Shown: positions 49,134 to 60,346 of the stretch, in pieces
Position numbering within the stretch: the first letter of the stretch is position 1
Layout of the letters: the number at the start of each line of letters is the position of its first letter
Origin: Ophiostoma sp. CBS 140.51
Taxonomy: Eukaryota > Ascomycota > Sordariomycetes > Ophiostomatales > Ophiostomataceae
NCBI GenBank assembly: GCA_029298735.1
Contig: JANSLP010000010.1
Coordinates: forward strand, 1-64,000
DNA: 64,000 nucleotides
Direction: 5' to 3'
Notes under the pieces: generated by a model
The model's database searches: none
What the model was told of the DNA's origin: nothing
What the model saw: only the letters and a program-made list of their open reading frames with translations
Program-made: the position numbers and the translations under genes

Positions 49134-51391
49134 ATGGGGAAGAAGTCGTATCTATCATCAATGGACCGAGATTTGGAGTTGAATTTTTTGACAATAAAGG
49201 AGGACAGCTTGCAACCGGGCAACGTCCACAACATGCGAAATTCCTCAAGTGCAGGAGGGGATGAAGCTGGTGGAGGAGATATAGGTGGTGGAGGCGGTGG
49301 TGGAGGCCGGATCGGTCGTATCATGACAAACGACCCAGGATACTACTATGACGATCCAGAACGGAGCATACGAGGGTCCCGGTTCGGCGGCGGCTCGTCC
49401 TTTGTCGGATCCGAGAGACGGACATCGTTTGGCCTCGGCACAGATAATACGCCCCGCAAGAACGCCCTTTCGCGCTGGGTCGACACTTTCCGCCGTGACC
49501 CCACGATGCATTTCACACCTGAATCCGTTGCTAATGCCCGAGTCGGGAGCAGTTATGGCAGCAGTGTGGGCGACGGTACCGGCGGCAATAGGTCTTCCGG
49601 CGGTGGATACCCCATGCAGCACATGCGCTACGACGGCACACAACACGACGGCGACGAGGACGACGAGGACGATCTCGAGGGTGGCGGCGGCGGTGGTGGT
49701 GGTGGAGGCGGCAGGCGTGGAGGACGCAACAGACGCAACAACCACTTCTACGACCTGCGGAGCGCCAACCTGGCCACGGCCCACTCAGGCTTGTCCCGCG
49801 AGCTGAAAGGTCGCCATCTTCAGATGATTGCCATTGGTGGTTCTATTGGAACTGGTCTTTTTGTGGCATCTGGCAAGGCGCTGTCCCAGGGCGGTCCAGC
49901 ATCCGTACTGTTGGCTTATGGATTCATCGGCATCATGCTGTACTGCACTGTGCACGCGCTTGGTGAACTGGCTGTCGTATTTCCTGTGGCTGGTTCGTTT
50001 TCGGCGTTTTCGACTCGCTTCCTCGACCCCTCCTGGGGCTTTGCCATGGGTTGGAAGTAAGTTATCGACCCCCTTCTTATAACATTGATCACAGCCTTCG
50101 CACTAACAAAAACCCCAGCTACGCATTACAGTGGCTCGTCGTTTTACCGTTGGAGATTATAGCAGCGTCGATGACGGTGACGTACTGGAGTCCACACCTT
50201 AACAAGGCCATCTTTGTCACCATCTTCCTCCTCATAATCATCTGCATCAACCTATTTGGCGTCAAAGGCTATGGCGAAGCCGAGTTTATCTTTGCCATTG
50301 TCAAGGTGACGGCCATTGTCGGCTTCATTCTCCTCGGCATTGTCATCAACATTGGCGGCACACCGACTGAAGGCTATATCGGCGGCAAATACTGGCGAGA
50401 CCCAGGCGCATTCCACAACGGCTTCAAGGGCCTCTGTTCCGTTCTCGTTACGGCTGCGTTTGCTTTCGCCGGTACTGAACTGGTGGGCCTTGCAGCGGCC
50501 GAGACACAGAACCCGCGCAAGAGCCTGCCGACGGCTATCAAGCAGGTCTTCTGGCGTATCTCACTCTTTTATATTGTCGCCCTAACGCTCGTCGGCATGC
50601 TCGTGCCTTACGACAACCCGCGACTGCCCGGTACTAAGAATATCGCCGACGCCACGGCGTCGCCGTTTGTGATTGCCATTGAGAGTGCCGGCATCCAGGT
50701 GCTGCCCTCGGTCATGAACTCGGTTATCCTGGTCGCCGTCGTGTCTGTCGGCAACTCGTCCGTCTTTGGTTCCTCCCGTACACTTGCCGCTCTCGCCGAC
50801 CAGGGCCAGGCGCCGCGCATCCTCTCGTATATTGACCGCAGAGGACGCCCGCTTGTGGCTATTGTCGTGGCATCGAGCCTCGGGTTCCTGGCGTACCTCG
50901 CCGACGTGGACAAGGAATCGGACGTGCTCAACTGGCTGCTAGCCATCTCGGCGCTCAGCAGTGTTTTCACGTGGGGCAGCGTCTGTCTCGCACACATTCG
51001 GTTCCGCATGGCGTGGCAGCGTCGCGGCCGTACTTTAACAGAACTGGCGTTCCGAGCGCAGTCGGGTACGATCGGCTCGTGGGTCGGCTTCATCCTGAAC
51101 GTCCTAATCCTAACGGCGCAGTTCTGGGTCGGCCTGTGGCCCATCAACTACAGCACGTCCACTACGTCGGCCAACGTGCAAAACTTTTTTTTAGAGTACC
51201 TGGCCGTGCCTATCGTGCTGGTCATGTGGCTCGGGCACAAGATTTGGTACCGGACGTCATATGTCAAGCTGGCGGACATGGACATTGACACGGGCCGGCG
51301 CGAGTTCAACTTGCCGCTACTCGTGGCGCAGGAGCAGGAGGAAAAGCTCTACTGGCCGCGCTGGAAGAGGATGTACAAGTTCTTCTGTTGA
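49134..51391 (+). CDS. Amino-acid permease, YAT/GAP1-like
   Basis: Exons 49134-50056 and 50119-51391 give 731 residues; the 62-nt intron has donor GTAAGT, branch CACTAAC and acceptor CCCAG, joining GW to NYALQW. It is a plasma-membrane amino-acid/H+ symporter of the fungal AAT family: RHLQMIAIGGSIGTGLF opens TM1 near residue 226, followed by GELAVVFPVAGSFSAF, the SFAFAGTELVGLAAAE-like TM6 segment and about 12 membrane helices. The C-terminus ends YKFFC, matching the terminal Phe-Trp-Cys-type palmitoylation signal of Gap1. The N-terminus is odd: about 225 hydrophilic residues with two polyglycine runs (near 50 and 185) and an acidic patch DEDDEDD, far longer than the usual 60-100. The open frame extends upstream to a GTG only; ATG at 49134 is the first Met. 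Substrate specificity cannot be read. Confidence 0.95.
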
Positions 51392-51967
51392 GGGAAGTCA
51401 CAATGATGTGATCATATCTCGTGATACTATTCTCTTTTGGTTTTTTGCTTTATTTTGAGTTTTTTGCATGGCGTTGGGGTAATGGAAGGAAATTGGTACC
51501 TTCCACCCAGAAAGTGGGAAACATATTGGGCTATTTGCGTTTTTATTCTACCTTTTCACATTTTATTATTCTCCTTGTACGCAATTTTTTTGATACCACG
51601 AATCTTTGGGAGGTTGGTTCTGCTCTTTTCGGATTAGGAGAAAAGGCAACAGCGAAACAAAAAAGGAGGACTAGCCATGACGATACGGCCTTTTAATAGC
51701 TTCAAAATGGCATTCTATTTACGATCAACATCCCGCGATAACCAAGACGAGGCTACCAAACGATAAGAACGTGAACTCACACAGACAACGACAGACAGCA
51801 GAAGGGAAATCATTATCAAATTCAGCCCATGAGGCAAGTTCTTTCCTTTTGATTTATTTTCAAGTCTGATTTCTGTCTACTCTTTCCGCAATACTAACGA
51901 AATATGTCTACTACAAAATCATAGGCTCAACACTATCGCCACCACGACACCAATATCCACCCTCCCT
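51392..51967. other. Convergent intergenic region
   Basis: Shared 3' flank of the permease (plus) and subtilase (minus). AT-rich; no gene recognised. Confidence 0.75.
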
Positions 51968-54898
51968 CTACGGACAAGCCGCCGCCTGCCGCCGCAGCAT
52001 CTTGGGCGTGGATGCACCTGACGATGTGGCCGCCGACGGCACCTGCAAGTATGTTATCCGGAACGGGTCGGTCTCGACAATGTCATAGTCGCTTGGCTGG
52101 TTCGGGTCGCCAAAGATGTGCAGCGCGTGAAAGACAATCTTGTACAGACCGGGCGGCGCATAGGTCCCATCGGCCATGCTGCCGTCCCAGGTGGAATTGA
52201 AGGTGTCGCGCGACATCCACTGGACGGGGAAACCCTGAATGGAGCCCAACGTCTTGTAACCCAAGATGTCTTGGAGAGCAGGCGCTGGAGTGTTTGGAGA
52301 GGAGCACAGCTTAACGGGCACGAGGTCGGCCCGGATGAGGGGGGAGCCCATGACAAAATTGAGGTTGGCCTGGACAAGCGAAGTAGACTGGTTGGCTCGG
52401 ATTAGAGCGGCCTGCTGGGCATCGGTCAAGTTGAGCTGCTGCTGGCCGTCGGCTGCGGTCAAATTCTTTTGCATCGGCAGGACAAACAATGAGTTGGGGG
52501 CGATGCGCTGCGCACCCACCCCAACAGCAGGCGTACCAGCACCTACGGGCACTTTGCCCAGGTACGTCTGGACCGAGTCCAAGACAGTCAAAGAGCGCAT
52601 ACTGCCGACGACACCGAGATACGGCAGCGACAGACCCGATCCATCGGAGCCGTTGATGGCAATGTAGCCCGAGTAGACGGGAAGACGAGCGGCATCAAGG
52701 CCAACAGGGGGTGCAGCCGAGACAGTGACGACACGACGCTGTCCGGCCGGGATAGTAATGGTGGTGCCGTCACCACTCGCCGTGGGCTTGTCCGATGTGC
52801 TGAAATTTAGAGAGGCCGGGCTGTCGACAACCTGCAGCGTCAACGGGTAGTGGGCAGGCTGGATGTCGGTGCCGGCCAAAAAGGTATACGACGTGGCCGC
52901 GCGGACGTGTGCCAGCGTGTACACAACCGACGTGTGCCCACGGTTGGTAATGGTGAAATTGCGCGACAGGGCGTGGTGGTCCGAGTCGTTGAACGACAGA
53001 CTGCTCTCACTCAGGAGCGTCGTGGCATACGCGGCATCGTACACCTGGACAAGACCGCCACCCTGCTGTGGGACGGGCGCCAACAGACCCAGACGGGCGC
53101 GCGAGGTGCCGTCATTGTACATGTTCGGCTGGGCCGTTGACGACAGCAGCGACTGCAGAGCGGCCGGGTTGGTGCGCAGGTCTGGGCGGGCCTCGATAAG
53201 CAAAGCATAGATGCCAGCCACCAGCGGACAAGCCATGGAGGTGCCCGACAGCACGGCATACGAGCCCTGCGCGCGGGGAAAGGTCGACAAGATCTGGCCG
53301 CCGGGGGCCGAGAACTGCGGCTTGACATTGACGTCGAACGTCGGGCCCCAGCTGCTGTAGCTGCTGACGAACCCACCAGACACTGTGTTATTGACATTGG
53401 TCAGACCCTTGGGCGCCGTCTGCGGGTCAGTCATGGCCACCACAACCGTCTCGTTGCGGGCGAGGGCGGCGATCCAGCCGGCGCCCTGGTCGGCCGTGAC
53501 CATGGCCATGCCGGCAATCCCCGGCACAGAGCTGACATCGACCTGCAAGGTGCCGGGCTCGTTGTTGTAGACGAGGACATACTTGGCACCACGGCGGGCA
53601 GCGTTCTGGGCCTTGATGGTGAACAGACAGGTGCCGCGGCGGACGAGCACAATATAGCCAGACAGATCATTGGTGACGTTCTTGGCCGGCAGAGGATTGC
53701 ACAGGTCGGTCGTGGTGTTGGTGTCATAAGTCGCCGCCCAGAGAGGGAGTGTGACAGACGACCAGTTGGCCGGGCTGCCGGCAGTGTACCCGAAAGACGT
53801 GTTGGCCACGGGGCTGGCTGCGTTCTTGACGATATAGGTTGCTTTCGAGAAAAGCGTGGGCGACACAACATTGTCAACAGACGCGACAGAGACGACACCC
53901 TCGCCATCAGCAGCCGCCGAGGCATAAAACTGGCCGCTGCTGCCCTCATTGCCGGCAGACAGCGTGCAGGGCACACCATTGGCCACGATACGCGCCGTTG
54001 CAACTGCCCAGGCCTCGTCGACCCAGCCAGAGGGACCACCGACCGACGACGTAATGACATCCGCGCCGGCCTCGTAGGCGCGGTTGAAAGCAGCAATCAG
54101 CACGTCGTCATTGACATTGCCCTCACAGCCAAAGACGCGGAACATGCCCAGCTCGACGCCCGGCGCAGCACCTGTGATGCCAAAGGTATTGCTGCCAGAC
54201 TGGGCGGCCAGAATACCCGAGACGTGCGTACCGTGGCCGTTGCAGTCCATCGGCGGGTTGCCCGAGGGCACGGGCTTGTTGGTGCCCGTGTACTTGTCAC
54301 CAACCAAATCATAGCCGAAGCTCACAAGACAGCCAGGACCGAAGCAGCCGCCCAGTGCCGGGTGAAGATAGTCCACGCCCGTGTCGACAACGGCCACGCG
54401 CACGCCCTTGCCCGTAATGCCCTTGGCCCGCAGCTGGTCGACCTGTGTCATAATGTGTGTCGAAAACGTATCGTCGGCAGCGCGGCGCAGCTGAGCGGAG
54501 GACGACGTGTCGTCGTCTGTCGCCAAGTCAGACACCCAGTGCCGCGTATGCTCCGGAATGCGGTACTGCCGCACGGGCCACATGCGCTTGACGGCCGGCA
54601 TGGCCTGCAGCTGCGCCGTGGCATCGGCTGTCGACGTCTCGTTGGGCGCATGGAACTGGATCGACGCGCCGCGGAACAGCTTGAAATTCAGGTCCATCTT
54701 TTTGGAGGCGTTGGCGGCAATCGTATTGTAAAAGTCTTGGCCGTCGTGCCCGTCTTCAAACTCAACAATGTAGTTGCCGGGGACAATCTGGGCATTTTTG
54801 GCGGCGGCGGCCTGGTTGATAATTTGGCTGCCGGGCCCGCCGACGGCCGCCGAGACGGCGCCGGCCAGGAGAGGCACCGTCAGGAGGGAGATGTGCAT
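51968..54898 (-). CDS. Secreted subtilisin-like serine protease (S8) with PA domain
   Basis: Single exon, 976 residues from the ATG at 54898, which begins a signal peptide (MHISLLTVPLLAGAVSAAV). The frame is open 41 codons further up but that extension lacks an ATG. Order of parts: signal peptide 1-19; I9-type propeptide about 40-115 (NYIVEFEDG); S8 domain with Asp172 (VAVVDTGVDYLHP), His222 (NGHGTHVSGI), oxyanion Asn317 (SAGNEG) and Ser554 (SGTSMACP); a PA domain inserted at about 360-490 (IVLVRRGTCLFTIKAQNAA); then a fibronectin-III-like region to the end. A dibasic RR at 138-139 could be a Kex2-type processing site. The architecture is that of minor extracellular protease Vpr/C5a-peptidase-like subtilases, about 900 residues in fungi. 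It degrades extracellular protein. All catalytic residues are intact. Confidence 0.96.
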   Translation of the reverse strand: MHISLLTVPLLAGAVSAAVGGPGSQIINQAAAAKNAQIVPGNYIVEFEDGHDGQDFYNTIAANASKKMDLNFKLFRGASIQFHAPNETSTADATAQLQAMPAVKRMWPVRQYRIPEHTRHWVSDLATDDDTSSSAQLRRAADDTFSTHIMTQVDQLRAKGITGKGVRVAVVDTGVDYLHPALGGCFGPGCLVSFGYDLVGDKYTGTNKPVPSGNPPMDCNGHGTHVSGILAAQSGSNTFGITGAAPGVELGMFRVFGCEGNVNDDVLIAAFNRAYEAGADVITSSVGGPSGWVDEAWAVATARIVANGVPCTLSAGNEGSSGQFYASAAADGEGVVSVASVDNVVSPTLFSKATYIVKNAASPVANTSFGYTAGSPANWSSVTLPLWAATYDTNTTTDLCNPLPAKNVTNDLSGYIVLVRRGTCLFTIKAQNAARRGAKYVLVYNNEPGTLQVDVSSVPGIAGMAMVTADQGAGWIAALARNETVVVAMTDPQTAPKGLTNVNNTVSGGFVSSYSSWGPTFDVNVKPQFSAPGGQILSTFPRAQGSYAVLSGTSMACPLVAGIYALLIEARPDLRTNPAALQSLLSSTAQPNMYNDGTSRARLGLLAPVPQQGGGLVQVYDAAYATTLLSESSLSFNDSDHHALSRNFTITNRGHTSVVYTLAHVRAATSYTFLAGTDIQPAHYPLTLQVVDSPASLNFSTSDKPTASGDGTTITIPAGQRRVVTVSAAPPVGLDAARLPVYSGYIAINGSDGSGLSLPYLGVVGSMRSLTVLDSVQTYLGKVPVGAGTPAVGVGAQRIAPNSLFVLPMQKNLTAADGQQQLNLTDAQQAALIRANQSTSLVQANLNFVMGSPLIRADLVPVKLCSSPNTPAPALQDILGYKTLGSIQGFPVQWMSRDTFNSTWDGSMADGTYAPPGLYKIVFHALHIFGDPNQPSDYDIVETDPFRITYLQVPSAATSSGASTPKMLRRQAAACP

Positions 54899-56605
54899 AG
54901 CGGCGACGATATCGAGGTAAAATTGAAAAGAGTGTAAGAAAACGAGCGACAGCGAGGACAGAAAAATCAAGAGGCCTGCCTGTGGTACGACAAGCGCATC
55001 TCGTCTCTCAAACAATTTCAAAAATGAAAGCGTGGGACAGAGAAGGAGAGGAAGGACAAGAAATGGCAGATGCGCCGCTTATGAGGGGGCAAGAACATGG
55101 TCGACAGATTTGAGAACAGCTTCTCCATCTTGTCCGTTTGAATTGATTATCCCCTCAAAGTGGCCATAGCCTCATTCTGACCATCTATGGGGACATAGTT
55201 GCTAGATTGCCGTTCCCAGGTCCTGGTGAGGACGTTTGAATTTACCCAAACAGAAAGAGCTGGAGAAGCAAGTAGGGACATAGATCTGTGCCTTGCAGAT
55301 GCAGATTGTGCAATCGGTGGTTCCTGACCGTTGCCGCCATCTTCTACCTTGGCGTGTTGAGGGTAGTGCACTCTGAGAGACTTCCTTATCCATTCTGGAA
55401 GATATGATGGCTGTGTTGATAGGATGCAATAACACCTCCATACTAACTCTCTTTAAAGATATTAATACCACCTGCAAGGGCGGTGCGGCTAATCTTGGGG
55501 GATAGGCCAGTATTATGAGGCTTTAACGGGAAGAGAACGAGTGTCGTTGAAGTGGTGGACGGCACACAAAGGAGAATAAAGACCAAGTCGGAGAGTTGAA
55601 ACGAGTGCCGGTGCGGCCTTTTTGTTCCTTTTCCTTTTCTCTCCTGTTGCTCGTTTACAACAGACAACATGCCGTTCTTGTAAACTACCAACCACCGGCG
55701 GACCGTGCTCGCGTGATAACGAAGCGAGGGAAGGGCACTTGAAAAAGATAGGAAAACGATTGACCGAAGCGCTCGTCGATTGAGGTATCCATTGCATCTA
55801 TCACGACCACTCGCTCTCGGACGCGGCTTGGTAAATATCGATATTCACGTTGCACGAGGTGAAGAACAATTATGCGTTTCCTGTTGGTACGGCCTACGGT
55901 TATTGGTCTTTTCTTTACTTCTTTCTGACAAACAATTGTGTGCTTTATGTTGTGCCTCTCACTCCTCTGTTTCTCACATCTTCGGCATCTTGTTGCCCGA
56001 ATCTCCGTTTGTTGTTTACGGAGCGTGAACGACATAGGAAGCATAGGAAGCATAGCAATAGTGGCATAGTGGGGATATCAAGAATCCCCTATCTTAATAT
56101 ATACCGGATAAACCACACAGAAATAAGGAACAAAGGCACCGAGCACAGGAAACAAAACGACAAAAGCGGGAGAGCTTGTGTGAAGAGGCATGTCGAGGTC
56201 AGAGCCAGCCTATTATCCGGCCTCATCTTCCGGCGGTCAAAGCTGGTAAGAAGTTAGAAAGGCAACGAGAAAAACTCTGCTGACAAAGACTCATATTGTT
56301 TCGGAGCACGTGTGAATATTACACGTTTTGTTTCTCAGAGCTACATAACAGTCATAATGTTTTGTTTTATGCTCTGATCTCACCGTACATTTCGTAAGTA
56401 ATAACATCATCAGATGAAAGAAAGCGAGTACAAGACGTGCACTTGAATGTGTATCTAAGAACTACCAGAAGGAGAGAAATGTCAAACGTAAACAAAAACC
56501 ACATCCGCTCAGAATGACCCAGCACCCTCTGTCCAGACGCCAAAATAAGTAAACAAGAATTTAGATAGAAAAAAGTAATTAAAAGTAAATATCGTCCACC
56601 CTTTT
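54899..56605. other. Intergenic spacer
   Basis: Promoter of the subtilase and 3' flank of the AA7 oxidase. AT-rich; short repeats of CATAGGAAG at about 56034-56056. No gene recognised. Confidence 0.65.
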
Positions 56606-58054
56606 CTACACCGCCGCCGGCTGTATGCTCTGTGGGTTGCGGAACACCTGCTTTGGGTCCCACTTGGCTTTGAGCACTTCGAGCTCTGGTAAATTCGTCA
56701 TGTAGTACTCGGCCTGGGCCTGCGATGCCGACAGTGCCGGGTCCACATAGCCCGAGTACGTGCCGACAGTCGTACCGTTGCCGCCAGGAAGCAAGTTGAG
56801 CAAAGTTGTGTGGAAGTTGGTCAGGAAGGCACGCGTAGTCGACGACAGCGCCAACAGGTCAATGGCATACGACTGGTAAAACATGACTTTATCGCGGTGA
56901 GCAAAAGCTGTGGCATTCTGTGCAACATCGGCAACGGCGCCGCCGCTGGCATCGAAAATAATGAACCACAGCAGGGTTCCCTTGTTGGCCGACTTGACAA
57001 AAGTAAACAAATCGACAACAGCGGCCGGCTCCAGCAAATCTTCCTTGCGGAAACCCAGCGACTTGGAGTAGAAATTGGTCTGCGTGTTGGACAAGTAGAG
57101 CGCCTCGTTCTCGGCCTCTTGGGTCAGCGAGGCCAGCCAGTCGTTGACAACGAAAGTGCCGTTGCCGTTTTGTGGGAGGCGGGCAGGGATGCCCGAAGCG
57201 ATCCACTCGTCGGCGGTGCCATAAAAGGTGCCCGTAATGATGGCGCCCAGGGGATACAGAACAAATTCGGTACCAAACCGGCGGTCCAGGTTCGGGTCGG
57301 CCACAACGGCCTGCCATGTCGAGTAGACTTGGGCCAGCTGGGCGGCACTGCCAAACGAGAAATCAAACGAGTACTGCACGACGCTTCCGGGAGCCGGGTG
57401 TGTGCGCATGACAAATTCCGTGACAATACCAAAACTTGACCCGGCACCCCGAATGGCAAAGTACAAATCTGTATTTTCGGTGGCACTGGCCCGGACCAAC
57501 GTTCCGTTGGCCGTCACCACCTCGGCCTCGACAACATGGTCGAGACACGTACCCCACATGCGCGACATGGGACCCAGACCGCCGACCGTGGCATGCCCGC
57601 CCATACCGACACCGGGGCAGACGCCGTGGGCGAAGGCGCGGTTGCCATTGTCGACGAGCTGCGTCGTGACGTCACCGAGCGTGGCACCGGGGCCGATTGT
57701 GGCCTGCCAGGTGGCATTGTCCATGCTGAACTGGTTGAGGCCCGAAAGATCAATGGTAAGGTCGGCCGGGCTGACAGTGCCGCCCAGACCAAAGTTGGCA
57801 TAGGAATGTCCGCCCGACTTGGCTTGGACAGAAACACCGTTGGAAACGGCACAGGTCACAAAAGCAGCGACCTCGGCGGCCGACTGCGGACGGACGACGG
57901 CAGCGGGTGTCACGTCAATGGCCAGGTTGTACGGCTTGACCCATTCAAGCTGGTAGAGCAGGTCGGACGGGTAGCCCACACAGCCGGAGCGGCCATTGCA
58001 GACATTGTTGAGGCAGGTCTGCAGCGCCGACGGTGTACTTTGTGAGTGGCCCAT
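56606..58054 (-). CDS. AA7-type FAD oxidase (gluco-oligosaccharide/BBE-like)
   Basis: Single exon, 482 residues from the ATG at 58054 (MGHSQSTP), or 546 from an upstream in-frame ATG at 58246. It is a VAO-fold FAD enzyme with BBE C-terminus, oxidising oligosaccharides or other alcohol substrates with O2. PCMH-type FAD domain: KSGGHSYANFGLGG carries the His (83) and CPGVGMGGHATVGGLG the Cys (146) that bind FAD covalently, so bicovalent flavin is expected, as in Acremonium gluco-oligosaccharide oxidase. The BBE-like tail ends at VDPALSASQAQAEYYMTNL and KWDPKQVFRNPQSI. Start choice: the upstream ATG overlaps a TATATATG sequence and its extra residues are not of family type, whereas MGHSQSTP resembles an N-myristoylation signal (Gly2, Ser at 4 and 6) and lacks a secretory signal. 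If so the protein is membrane-tethered inside the cell, unlike secreted AA7 enzymes. Substrate is not known. Confidence 0.93.
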   Translation of the reverse strand: MGHSQSTPSALQTCLNNVCNGRSGCVGYPSDLLYQLEWVKPYNLAIDVTPAAVVRPQSAAEVAAFVTCAVSNGVSVQAKSGGHSYANFGLGGTVSPADLTIDLSGLNQFSMDNATWQATIGPGATLGDVTTQLVDNGNRAFAHGVCPGVGMGGHATVGGLGPMSRMWGTCLDHVVEAEVVTANGTLVRASATENTDLYFAIRGAGSSFGIVTEFVMRTHPAPGSVVQYSFDFSFGSAAQLAQVYSTWQAVVADPNLDRRFGTEFVLYPLGAIITGTFYGTADEWIASGIPARLPQNGNGTFVVNDWLASLTQEAENEALYLSNTQTNFYSKSLGFRKEDLLEPAAVVDLFTFVKSANKGTLLWFIIFDASGGAVADVAQNATAFAHRDKVMFYQSYAIDLLALSSTTRAFLTNFHTTLLNLLPGGNGTTVGTYSGYVDPALSASQAQAEYYMTNLPELEVLKAKWDPKQVFRNPQSIQPAAV

Positions 58055-60346
58055 TAGGAGGGAGGGGGAAGGTAGAAAGAGGGGCTTGTGGAGGAAATGG
58101 TTTATGTGGTCGGCGTCGAGGTAGATGTTGACGGCGTTCACGATGTGGGCGAGCGGCAGACGGACGCAGGCCGGGATAAGAGCGTAGAGAACATGGATAG
58201 GCGTGATGTGGGCGAGGCCGCCGACAACCTGCTGGAGGATTCTCATATATAGATATGGGAGGCGACAAAACCAACCAAAATAAATAAATGAAAATCACAC
58301 TCAAAAATAAATAACACTTTCTTCAAGAAACTGGGGCACGGGAGGGCCTGCTGTAAGCCTGCGTCCTGCTTCCTGGAGTCGTATTGGCGATTGCAGCAGG
58401 GAAATGACAGGGAATCGACAGGGCAGTGGCAGGGCACAGCACGTAGCCAAGAGTCAAGAGACAGGGGCGCAGTATGGGATGATGAACAAGCCGTGTTCGC
58501 CGCAGTAGGAAAGTAAACTTGAGGTCGGCGGCAAAACAAGGGGGCAGCGGGTGTTAGCGAACAAGCCGTGCAACCATACAGAGTGCAGAAGAGCGCATGC
58601 AGGCAAGAAGGCTAAGGATTAGGGTAATTGACAGAGAAAGACAAACTGAAAGAATGCAGAACCGGGAAACAAACAATGATCTCATTTCGTGACAGGGGTC
58701 CATGGGGAGCCAAGAAGAGGCAATGTCTGGCTCTAATATACTGTGACAACGAACCATCGAAATGAAGCTTCATCGTGACAGTAGCCAGTAAGAAGGGACG
58801 GAGAGAGTTTGGTGAGAAGCATCAGACGACACGAAAAGAGACGTGGACAAAAAGAGCAGCATATTGACCAAAGCGGACGCAACATGAGGCACCGTGTCGG
58901 CTACCGACTGTCAGCCTTCAGCCCTGTAGGTGCCAATAGACGAGAAGGGTAGAAAAGAATGCCGGCATCACCGTGTGCATGAAGCTTAAAAAGGTCCTTC
59001 GTGTGCCGCTGAGGACCCTCGAGCCTTCATTTTCAGATATGGCGGCATTTGGAAGCCATTATCTGCAGTCATCGTGGACTGGATCTGCCCAGAAGAGAAA
59101 ACTCAGGGACTTAATTTGATGTGCGAAAGATGACTACATAGTCGGGGCGTCAAGCTTAGAGGTTAACAGACAAGAGGACATCGTGAGGTTTTGGGCCTAT
59201 TGAACGCTGGATCAGAAACTAAAGACAGCCCTATGAGCCCCACAGTGTCTCAATATTGACTCGCGCAGTGAGAAGGTGAGAAAGAAGGGAAATTAGAAAA
59301 GAAAACGGGACTGCCGTTTGACATAATACGATGACCATAAAGAGTGTGAGAAAACAAGAATAGACAAAACGACAACGCATAGTCCACAAACGGCAGGGCA
59401 GTGCTTTGTATTTTGTCCACTCACAGAAAAGAGGCATCCTCTCAAATTCAGGCTTTTTCAATGGAAGCCTACAGGCGACGACGTGTTTAGATTGCTGTTG
59501 AGCTGTTGTGTTGTCGTATTGTTGCCTTTCTTGGATAGCGCCAGGGGCGACTTTCGATGTAAGTTGACAGCAAGCAGCCTCTTTTGTCGATTTCCTGTTG
59601 GAAAAGAGTTAACAAACGCGGAGAATACAGACGAAATGACATGACAAGTCGAACTCTGACCAACGAGAAGCCGTTGCGTGTTGTTGCGTGTCAAGCGTGT
59701 TGAAGAAGACAAAAACCCTGTTCCACAGCCTAGATCGCCGCCTAGACAGGGGTGTTTCCCGGTCCGTCATGGGCGAAACAGCAAGCTAAGTGAAGGACCC
59801 TTTTCTGCATTGTGGTTGGCTGGCCGGAGATTGACCAAGAATACACAGAAAGGGGAACGAAAACAACGGGAGACGATTGGTGAATTGTTGTGTTTCGTCC
59901 AGTGCTCGGTTGAGTGACGTCTCTCAAGGCGGAGTTGAAGGAGACTGTGAAAAAAGGTCCGTCTGTCCGCACGTTGTTGAGTGGCCAATCATCGAAATGA
60001 ACATGAAGAAAACATGCGATGGTGATACAGATGGGTAAGGAGAAGAGGGACAAAGGAGAAAAAAAGCAGAGACAGTAACACAAAGGGTTCTTGGGAACAC
60101 AAGGACGAAAAAAAAGCTTGAAGGTGTGAGGTAATATAGTAATAAATAAATGTTGAATGTGTGGTCAGTGTGTAGAGCAGGGTGTTGATTTATTCAAGGT
60201 TCAAAAAGGGTTGTTAACAAGAATTGCAATAAAACTGATGGCAAAAACACTGTATCAAAAAAAAAAATGGTATTAAATAATTGTCCAAAAATAGGTGTCA
60301 AAACAAAATATAAAATCAACCAAAAACGTCAAAAAGCAACACCCGC
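58055..60346. other. 2.3-kb spacer
   Basis: Promoter of the AA7 oxidase and 3' flank of the M20 amidohydrolase. The first 192 bases are the open upstream extension of the oxidase frame. Short open frames only; 60100-60340 is very AT-rich with poly-A at about 60260-60268. No gene recognised. Confidence 0.6.
58244..58251 (-). promoter_or_regulatory. TATA-like element upstream of the AA7 oxidase
   Basis: The minus strand reads CTATATATGAG, about 190 bases before the preferred start codon at 58054 and overlapping the upstream in-frame ATG. As a TATA box it would place transcription start between the two ATGs, favouring the downstream one. Confidence 0.4.
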
